From Erythrobacter sp. (GTDB taxonomy: Bacteria > Pseudomonadota > Alphaproteobacteria > Sphingomonadales > Sphingomonadaceae): a DNA stretch of 33,588 nt. The translations under genes and the position numbers were made by a program. The stretch is taken from positions 1 through 33,588 of the forward strand of contig JABDNC010000201.1 in NCBI GenBank assembly GCA_013001165.1, read 5' to 3'. Under the pieces are notes generated by a model. It saw only the letters and a program-made list of their open reading frames with translations, searched no databases and had not been told where the DNA came from. Each line of letters starts with the position of its first letter. Positions within the stretch are counted from its first letter, which is position 1. Positions 8,604-15,693 of this stretch are shown here, in pieces.

Positions 8604-10633
8604 CCCGCCTTGCTCTGCTTCTTGGTGCCGCCCTCCTCCCGCTGTCCGCTGCGCAGGCGGAAACGGTGGCCTCGCCCGACGGCCGCATCAAGGTGACACT
8701 CGATGCCGACGGCGAAGGCATTCCCTATTACGAAGTCACCCGTGACGGCGTATCGATCATCACCAAGTCGAACATCGGCTTCAATTTCACCGATGCCGAT
8801 CCGATGCGCCGCAATTTCGAGGTCGTGGCCTTTCGCGAGCAGGCGCACAGCAGCACCTGGGAACAGCCCTGGGGCGAACAGCAATGGGTGATCGACAGCC
8901 ATAACGAACTGGCCCTCACCTTCCGCCAGAAAGACGAGGCCGCGCGCGAGATTACCGTCCGTCTGCGCGTCTTCGACGACGGGATCGGTTTCCGCACCGA
9001 GTTTCCCGACAATCCGCAGCAGCGCTTCTATAACATCGCCGACGAGCTGACCGAGTTCAACATCGCCAGCGACGGTACCGCATGGTCGATCCCGGCGGGC
9101 GACTGGAACCGCTACGAATATCTCTACGAGAAGACGCCGATCAGCGCGCTTTCGACGGTGCACACACCCGTCACCATGGTACTGCAGAACGGCACGCATC
9201 TCTCTTTCCATGAAGCGGCGCTGGTCGACTATGCGGGTATGTGGCTGAAGCGGATCAATGGCACGCGTCTGCGCGCGCAGCTGGCCCCGAGCCCGCGCGG
9301 CGCCAAGGTCGTGCGCGAAGGCGCCTTCACCACTCCGTGGCGCACGATCCAGATCAGCTCGAACCCCAAGGGGCTCTTCGAGAGCGACCTCATCCTCAAC
9401 CTCAACGAGCCCAACAAGCTGGGCGATGTCAGCTGGTTCACCCCGCACAAATACATCGGCATCTGGTGGGGCATGCATCTCGATATCGAGAGCTGGGCGA
9501 GCGGTGAGAAGCATGGCGCGACCACCGAAAACGCCAAGAAATACATCGATTTCGCTGCCGAACACGGCTTCCGCGGGGTCCTGATCGAAGGCTGGAACCT
9601 CGGCTGGGACGGCAACTGGTTCGGCAACGGCCGCGAATTCAGCTTCACCGAAGCCTATCCCGATTTCGATATCGCCGAAGTCGCCCGCTACGCCGAGGAA
9701 AAGGGCGTGAAGATCATCGGCCACCACGAAACCGGCGGCAACATCAAGGTCTACGAAGAACAGCTCGAAGACGCGATGGCATTCTACCAGTCGCTCGGCA
9801 TCGATGCGGTCAAGAGCGGCTATGTCGCCGATGCGGGCGGCGTGATCGCACCTGCCGGCGAAGGTGGCTGGGGCGAGACCTTCGTCTGGCATGACGGGCA
9901 GGAAATGGTCCGCCACCACCTCAAGGTCGTGAAGGAAGCAGCCGAGCACCAGATCGCGATGAACCCGCACGAGCCGATCAAGGACACGGGCCTTCGCCGC
10001 ACCTATCCCAACTGGGTCAGCCGTGAAGGCGCTCGCGGTGCGGAATACGATGCCTGGGCGGTTCCAAAGAACGATCCGGGTCACGTGCCGGAGCTTATCT
10101 TCACGCGCATGCTTTCGGGGCCGATGGACTATACGCCGGGCGTCTTCTCGCTCGAGGGACGCGGTGCGACAGCACCCGACCTGCCGAGCACGCTGGCACG
10201 GCAGCTGGCTTTCTATGTGACGATCTATTCGCCGATCCAGATGGTCGCTGACCTGCCGGAAAACCTCGTCAAATATCCGCGCGCGCTCGATTTCGTGAAG
10301 CGCGTGCCGGCCGACTGGGCGGAAAGCATGCTGGTCGACGGCAAGGTGGGCGAATTCGCCGTCATCGCCCGCCGCGATCGCAACACGCTCAACTGGTACG
10401 TGGGTGCCGTTACCGACGAGGCCGAGCGCAACGTCAGCGTGCCGCTCTCTTTCCTCGATCCGGGCAAGAGCTATCTCGGCACGATCTGGCGTGACGGCGC
10501 GACTGCCGACGGCCAGGGCGAAGACCGACATGCCATGGAAGTCGAGACCCGCACGGTAACATCCGACCAGACGCTCGACCTGCGCATCGCACCTGCTGGC
10601 GGTTTCGCGATCGAACTCGTGCCGCAGGGGTGA
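8600..10633 (+). CDS. GH97 family alpha-glucosidase (SusB-like), exported
   Basis: ATG overlaps the preceding stop. Signal MTRLALLLGAALLPLSAAQAE. GH97 motifs: FRGVLIEGWNLGWDGNW, MNPHEPIKDTGLRRTYPNWVSREGARGAEYDAW. Confidence 0.93.
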   Translation: MTRLALLLGAALLPLSAAQAETVASPDGRIKVTLDADGEGIPYYEVTRDGVSIITKSNIGFNFTDADPMRRNFEVVAFREQAHSSTWEQPWGEQQWVIDSHNELALTFRQKDEAAREITVRLRVFDDGIGFRTEFPDNPQQRFYNIADELTEFNIASDGTAWSIPAGDWNRYEYLYEKTPISALSTVHTPVTMVLQNGTHLSFHEAALVDYAGMWLKRINGTRLRAQLAPSPRGAKVVREGAFTTPWRTIQISSNPKGLFESDLILNLNEPNKLGDVSWFTPHKYIGIWWGMHLDIESWASGEKHGATTENAKKYIDFAAEHGFRGVLIEGWNLGWDGNWFGNGREFSFTEAYPDFDIAEVARYAEEKGVKIIGHHETGGNIKVYEEQLEDAMAFYQSLGIDAVKSGYVADAGGVIAPAGEGGWGETFVWHDGQEMVRHHLKVVKEAAEHQIAMNPHEPIKDTGLRRTYPNWVSREGARGAEYDAWAVPKNDPGHVPELIFTRMLSGPMDYTPGVFSLEGRGATAPDLPSTLARQLAFYVTIYSPIQMVADLPENLVKYPRALDFVKRVPADWAESMLVDGKVGEFAVIARRDRNTLNWYVGAVTDEAERNVSVPLSFLDPGKSYLGTIWRDGATADGQGEDRHAMEVETRTVTSDQTLDLRIAPAGGFAIELVPQG

Positions 10634-12126
10634 CCGCCCCCTCCCCTCCCCATGTCGTGGTGCTGGGTGGCGGCAGCGCGGGCTGGATCACCGCCTGCCT
10701 TCTGCACAAGGAATGGGGCGAGCGCGGCGGCAAGGTAACCGTGGTCGAGAGCCCCGCGATCGGCATCATCGGGGTTGGTGAAGGCTCGACACCGCAGCTC
10801 AAGGCTTTCTTCGATCACCTCGAAATCGAAGAGGCCGAATGGATGGGCGCCTGCGATGCGACCTACAAGCTCGGCATCCGGTTTTCCGGGTGGAGCGAGG
10901 TCGAGGGTTCCGAGAGCTATTTCCACCCCTTCCCCGGCCCGATCGACCTCCACAGCGAGCCGGGTTTTGCGCATAATTGCGCGCTTCGGCGCCGCGGGAT
11001 CGATGTGCCCGCCCATCCCGACGACTGGTTCCTCGCAAGCGTGCTGGCCGACGGTGGCAAGGCACCGCAGCCGGGCGATACATTCCCCTTCGGCCCGAGC
11101 TACGGCTATCATTTCGACGCTCACAAGCTGGGCGGCTTCCTGCGCGAATGGGCGACCGGGCGCGGGGTCGAGCATCGCCCGCTCAGGGTGGATGATGTCG
11201 AGCTGCGCGACGACGGAGGCATAGCTGCCCTGCTGTGCGAAGGCGGCGAGCGGATCGAAGGCGATTTCTTCGTCGACTGTTCGGGTTTCGGATCGGTCCT
11301 CGCGCAGCAGAAGCTGGGTGCCAAATTCCTTTCTTTCGGCGAGAACCTGTTCAATGACCGCGCCGTCGTCATGCCCACCCCGCATCGCGAAACGCCGCGC
11401 CCGCAAACAGATGCCATCGCCATGAAGGCAGGCTGGCGCTGGTCGATCCCGCTGACCACGCGGGTCGGCAATGGCTACGTTTACTCCTCGCGTCATACCT
11501 CCGACGAAGAGGCAGAGGCGGAACTGCGCGCAGCTATCGGCACCGAAGGAAGTGAAACCGAAGCGCGTTTCCTGAGCATGAAGGTGGGCCGCGTCGAGAA
11601 CAGCTGGACAGGCAACTGCCTGGCAGCAGGTCTATCGCAAGGCTTTATCGAGCCGCTCGAGGCGACCGCGCTGCATATCGTCATCTACACCGCGCTCGAT
11701 TTCGCGAAGGCCTACGAGGGAGGCGGCTTCAGCGCGCAGCACCGCGACACGTTCAACCGCCGCGTCGCCTCACGCTATGACGGGATCCGCGATTACATCG
11801 TGGCGCATTACCGGATGAATCGGCGCAGCGACACCGACTATTGGCGTGAGAATGCGGCAAACGATGTCCTGCCCGATGGCCTCAAGGCCATGATGACGGG
11901 CTGGTTCACGCACAAGGAGATAGCCGAGATCAATCGCGCCACAAATGGCGAGAACCCGGCCTATTCGCCGATGAGCTGGCTGTGCCTGTTCGCAGGCTAC
12001 GGCGCCTTTCCTCCGCAGGAAAAGCTCCAGCCTCTTCCCGCAGGTATCGAGGCTCCCGATGTCGATGCGACCCGCGCCATGCTTACCGCCTGCGCGGGCA
12101 ATTTCCCGGATTACGCGCCCATCTGA
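10630..12126 (+). CDS. Flavin-dependent tryptophan-halogenase-like protein (paralog 2)
   Basis: GTG start overlaps the GH97 stop (GTGA). VVVLGGGSAGWITACLL, GVGEGSTPQ, YKLGIRFSGW, GWRWSIP, FIEPLEATAL. Confidence 0.88.
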   Translation: MTAPSPPHVVVLGGGSAGWITACLLHKEWGERGGKVTVVESPAIGIIGVGEGSTPQLKAFFDHLEIEEAEWMGACDATYKLGIRFSGWSEVEGSESYFHPFPGPIDLHSEPGFAHNCALRRRGIDVPAHPDDWFLASVLADGGKAPQPGDTFPFGPSYGYHFDAHKLGGFLREWATGRGVEHRPLRVDDVELRDDGGIAALLCEGGERIEGDFFVDCSGFGSVLAQQKLGAKFLSFGENLFNDRAVVMPTPHRETPRPQTDAIAMKAGWRWSIPLTTRVGNGYVYSSRHTSDEEAEAELRAAIGTEGSETEARFLSMKVGRVENSWTGNCLAAGLSQGFIEPLEATALHIVIYTALDFAKAYEGGGFSAQHRDTFNRRVASRYDGIRDYIVAHYRMNRRSDTDYWRENAANDVLPDGLKAMMTGWFTHKEIAEINRATNGENPAYSPMSWLCLFAGYGAFPPQEKLQPLPAGIEAPDVDATRAMLTACAGNFPDYAPI

Positions 12127-12133
12127 CATGCGA

Positions 12134-12161
12134 AGGGCGGCCGGATCGCTCCAGCCGCCCT
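12134..12161. terminator. Hairpin between convergent genes, possible bidirectional terminator
   Basis: AGGGCGGC ... GCCGCCCT inverted repeat (8-bp stem, imperfectly extendable) in the gap between the halogenase 2 stop (12126) and the convergent gene stop (12180). No long T-tract. Confidence 0.45.
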
Positions 12162-12179
12162 CGATTACCTTGCTGCGGA

Positions 12180-13142
12180 TTAGCTTTGCGGGTCGGGCGT
12201 ATCGTCAGCTGTGGTCTGGCCCTGCACCACTTCGCCCGACTGGAAAATCGGACCCTCGGTCGGCAGCGTCACGACCGCATTGCCATCGGCATCCACCTGA
12301 TCGGTCGCAACCACTACCGGCGTTTGCCCGGTAGCGGGCGGGATATCGACGGGGGCTTGCGGCTCGCCAGCGGCGCTGACGGGTGCAGTGGCAGGCATAG
12401 TGCCGACCAAGGTTTCCCCTGGTGCGACCTCGACCGAAGGGTCGAGCGGGTTGGTATAGCCCTGAACCGTGGTGGAGATAGTGGGCGGGCCGTATTGGGA
12501 ATCCCACGCGTTCAGGTCGATGCGATACTGTTCGTAAGCGCGGAAGAAGTCCTCGAACACAGCCTCGATACGGGGCAGCGCCGTCGCCGCGAAGACTTCG
12601 AGGTCCCCGGCTGCGACACCGACCACTTCGGCACTGACCGCGTTGGCAACGTCGCAAAATTCCTTCTTCGCAGGCGGAAGCGCGAAGTAGTTATAGACTT
12701 GCGTCATATAGGAATCCTGCACATCGCGATACGTCGCGCCGTATCGCTGCCGGAATTCGGCCTGCAATGCGCGGTTGGTTGCCGACAGCTCGCGCGCATG
12801 AATGCGCAGCTTGGCGCCGTAATTATCGACCAGCGAGGCATGTTCGGGCGACTGACAGTTTAGCGCTGCAACGTTCAGCGCGCTTCGCAAATTCCACGTC
12901 GTCTGCGCAGGCGTGAGGTTGGCGTTCACGGTCTGACGCACGCCGGAAGCGGCGATCATCGGGATCGTCATGCTGGAAGTCGCACCGCTCGGAGGCGTCG
13001 GACGCGGCGGAATGACTACTGCCGGAGGCGGCGGAGGTGGCGGTGGAGGAGGCGGCGGAGGCGGCGGAGCACAGGCTGCGATTGCAGCTAAAGCCGCGGC
13101 GATTGCCGCGACACGGATAGATTGGGTGGCATTTCGGCTCAC
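12180..13142 (-). CDS. Predicted lipoprotein with 15-residue polyproline tract, function unknown
   Basis: GTG start at 13142 with GAGGAGGG SD. VSRNATQSIRVAAIAAALAAIAAC-A-P15 (lipobox IAAC). The longer ORF to ATG 13190 is possible but less likely. Confidence 0.75.
   Translation of the reverse strand: MSRNATQSIRVAAIAAALAAIAACAPPPPPPPPPPPPPPPAVVIPPRPTPPSGATSSMTIPMIAASGVRQTVNANLTPAQTTWNLRSALNVAALNCQSPEHASLVDNYGAKLRIHARELSATNRALQAEFRQRYGATYRDVQDSYMTQVYNYFALPPAKKEFCDVANAVSAEVVGVAAGDLEVFAATALPRIEAVFEDFFRAYEQYRIDLNAWDSQYGPPTISTTVQGYTNPLDPSVEVAPGETLVGTMPATAPVSAAGEPQAPVDIPPATGQTPVVVATDQVDADGNAVVTLPTEGPIFQSGEVVQGQTTADDTPDPQS
13023..13067 (-). repeat. 15 consecutive proline codons right after the lipobox cysteine
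   Basis: Plus-strand triplets cgg agg cgg cgg agg tgg cgg tgg agg agg cgg cgg agg cgg cgg, then agc aca (Ala, Cys). Confidence 0.92.
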
Positions 13143-13246
13143 GGTGCGCTGACCCTCCTCGAGCGATATCAATTCATCTTCTCCCATCACGCATTGACGG
13201 GGGATGAAGCTGCCGGAACCCTAGCGCCTTGTGGAGGCAAAGAAAA

Positions 13247-13275
13247 TGCCCGGGGCGAAACTTCCGCCCCGGGCA
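13247..13275 (-). terminator. Rho-independent terminator for the BI-1/YccA-like gene (minus strand)
   Basis: Perfect stem GCCCGGGGCG / CGCCCCGGGC, extendable by one T-A pair, with a 7-nt loop. On the minus strand it is followed by TTTTCTTT. Confidence 0.8.
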
Positions 13276-13312
13276 CGATCAAGTGACTCTTAGCTGCGTC
13301 AGGCGGTTGTGA

Positions 13313-14095
13313 TTACTCGCGGTTGCCGAGGAACTGCAGCAGGAAGAGGAAGAGGTTGATAAAGTCGAGATAGAGGCTGAGCGCGCCCATCACGACTGCC
13401 TTGCCCGCGAACTCGGTGCCGCGGAGATAGGCATATTCTTCCTTCAGGCGCTGCGTATCGTAGGCAGTGAAGCCAGCGAAGATCAGCACGCCGAGGATGT
13501 TGATGACCAGACCCATCGCGCCCGACTGGAACACGAAGGCATTCAGCAGCATGGCGACGATGATGCCGATCAGGCCCATCATCAGGAAGCTGCCCCAGCC
13601 CGACAGGTTCTTCTTGGTCGTGTAACCGAACAGGCTCAGGCCTGCGAAAGCGGCGGCTGCCGAGAAGAACGCGGCGGCGACCGATTCACCGGTATAGACC
13701 GCGAAAATCGTCGACAGCGACAGGCCCATCAGGACCGCAAAGCCCCAGAACATCGCTTGGAGCGTGGTCTTGCTGAAGCGCTGGATCCCGCCAAAGGACA
13801 GGACGAGGATGAAGGCGAGCGGTGCCAGCTTGATCACCCAGCCGAGGCCAGTCACCTGCAGCGAACGACCGTAAGGCGTCTGTACGATGGTGAAGGCCGC
13901 GTCGAACAGCGCGGTGTTCACGAAAAGCAGCGAGACGATGCCGGTAAGCAGCACGCCCGAAGCCATCATGTTGTAGATCGAAAGCATGTGCTGGCGCAGG
14001 CCAGCATCAAATGTGGTGCCACGCGCAACGGCGTCGCCCGCACGCGGCACGGACGTAGCGTGCTGGCTGCGGTCGGTGTCGTTCCAATCGGCCAT
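13313..14095 (-). CDS. Bax inhibitor-1/YccA family integral membrane protein
   Basis: MADWNDTDRSQHATSVPRAGDAVARGTTFDAGLRQHMLSIYNMMASGVLLTG..., seven hydrophobic segments, FAGFTAYDTQRLKEEY signature, C-terminal LYLDFINLFLFLLQFLGNRE. Confidence 0.93.
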   Translation of the reverse strand: MADWNDTDRSQHATSVPRAGDAVARGTTFDAGLRQHMLSIYNMMASGVLLTGIVSLLFVNTALFDAAFTIVQTPYGRSLQVTGLGWVIKLAPLAFILVLSFGGIQRFSKTTLQAMFWGFAVLMGLSLSTIFAVYTGESVAAAFFSAAAAFAGLSLFGYTTKKNLSGWGSFLMMGLIGIIVAMLLNAFVFQSGAMGLVINILGVLIFAGFTAYDTQRLKEEYAYLRGTEFAGKAVVMGALSLYLDFINLFLFLLQFLGNRE

Positions 14096-14205
14096 TTACA
14101 ATTCTCCCTAGCGCAGGGAGCGGTTGCGACCCTGCTTCTGCTGACAATATCGTGTTTTATACCGGTAAATTCAAGCGAAACCGGAATGCTTGTGGCTAAC
14201 GCGGT

Positions 14206-15012
14206 TTAACCGTCTTTTTCGGCGGATTTGCGTGCTTCCCGACCCATTTCAAGGCCCCGATCGCGTGCTGCAGCAAGGCATGCGGTCATCAATTGGCGCA
14301 AGGCCGCATTCTCGTCGAGCACGTCGAGCCCTTTCTGGGTCATCCCTCCAGGGCTCGCGACACGGCGCGCCAGTTCGCGGGGAGAATGATCCGAAGCCGC
14401 TGCGAGGGCCGAAGCGCCCTCCACCATCTTGACCGCCAGCCTTTCCGCCTGCTCGCCCTCGAGGCCAAGCTCGCTCGCTGCTGCGGCAAGCGCATCGATA
14501 AACCGGTAAACGAAGCCGGGACCCGATCCCGCCAAGGCGGTGACCAGCTCGAACTGGCTCTCGTCAGGCAGCCATTCTGCGCTGCCCAGCTGGCGCGCAA
14601 GCTCTGTAACAGCCGTGCGATCCGCATTGTTCAATCCGCGCTCGACCAGCGCATTGGGCGACTTCCCGAGAGCGACGGCAAGGTTCGGCATGAACCGAAC
14701 CCAGCCCCGCGTCGTCGGCAAGCGTTCCTCCAGCGTTTGAAGTTCCACGCCGGCTAGGATCGACAAGACAACAGCAGCGCGCGTCACCCCGGCCATTTCC
14801 GGTGCGATATCGGCAAGCATGTGGGGCTTGAAACCCAGCACCACGGCGTCGAAAGCCGTTTCGGGAATCTCGGTGACCAGCGTCACCCCCTCGGCGACCT
14901 GCTTGGGTCGCGGGTTGTACGCGGTGATGCGAGCAGGATCCATTCCGGCTCGGAGCCAGCCTTCGACCATCGCCCCGGCCATGGTGCCGTAGCCGTAAAT
15001 CAGTATATTCAT
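14206..15012 (-). CDS. proC: Pyrroline-5-carboxylate reductase
   Basis: MNILIYGYGTMAGAMVEGWLRAGMDP Rossmann start, VVLGFKPHMLADI, RFMPNLAVALGKSPNAL, ALAGSGPGFVYRFIDALAAAASELGL. Confidence 0.92.
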   Translation of the reverse strand: MNILIYGYGTMAGAMVEGWLRAGMDPARITAYNPRPKQVAEGVTLVTEIPETAFDAVVLGFKPHMLADIAPEMAGVTRAAVVLSILAGVELQTLEERLPTTRGWVRFMPNLAVALGKSPNALVERGLNNADRTAVTELARQLGSAEWLPDESQFELVTALAGSGPGFVYRFIDALAAAASELGLEGEQAERLAVKMVEGASALAAASDHSPRELARRVASPGGMTQKGLDVLDENAALRQLMTACLAAARDRGLEMGREARKSAEKDG

Positions 15013-15044
15013 GGAATGCGCTTGTAGAGCGAAGGCGGCGGGCT

Positions 15045-15548
15045 TCAAGCCTCGCCGGCGGCGTCCACCATCGCGGCCTTCAGCGCCTCGCGCGGTTCCT
15101 TGTCGCCCCACAGGACGAACTGGAACGCCGGATAGAAGCGATCGCATTCCTCGACCGCGATCTCCACCAGCGATTGCGCTTGGTCGAGGCTCAGCAACCC
15201 TTCATTCCCGAGCAGGGTGCCATTACGGTAAAGCAGCACGCCGCCATTGGACCAGATATCGAAATGGCCGAGCCACATCTGCTCGTTCGCCAGTGCAACC
15301 AGCTCATGGGCCGCAGCCTGTTTCTCGCCCGAGATCCGGATGTCGGGAAGGCAGAGCAGCTGCAGGACGCGATCCTCTCCACGCCAGATCGCACGCAGCT
15401 GGTACTTTGCCCAACTGCCCTGGATCTCGCCGCTGATTTCTTCCGCTGTCGCCTCGCACGGCCATCCGCGCGCCTCGAACAGCGCAACAAGCATTTCGAG
15501 CGGGGCCGCGTCGTCCTCGGCTTCGAATCTGGCTTCCACGGAACGCAT
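15045..15548 (-). CDS. YbjN domain-containing protein
   Basis: 167-aa ORF with composition and motifs like alphaproteobacterial YbjN-type sensory proteins (EEISGEIQGSWAKYQLRAIWRGEDRVLQLLCLPDI...). Family assigned from memory. Confidence 0.75.
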   Translation of the reverse strand: MRSVEARFEAEDDAAPLEMLVALFEARGWPCEATAEEISGEIQGSWAKYQLRAIWRGEDRVLQLLCLPDIRISGEKQAAAHELVALANEQMWLGHFDIWSNGGVLLYRNGTLLGNEGLLSLDQAQSLVEIAVEECDRFYPAFQFVLWGDKEPREALKAAMVDAAGEA

Positions 15549-15693
15549 CAGGTGAGGTTTCTCAGGCTCATGGAAACCATTTGCCGAAGCGGCGGGCCGA
15601 TTGGCAATCGGTACGGCGAAGGCTCTTGGGGAGAACGAAAGCGGCTTGTGTAAACCCTGTGCACAAGAACCGATTTACGGATAGGCGTGAAAT

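Noticed and set aside
8108-10531. 807-aa antisense ORF over the GH97 gene
   Set aside because: Same codon-bias artefact. The + strand product has strong GH97 motifs.
13023-13067. GGN-rich tract considered as a possible CRISPR or VNTR array
   Set aside because: No repeat/spacer pattern. It is simply an in-frame proline codon run.
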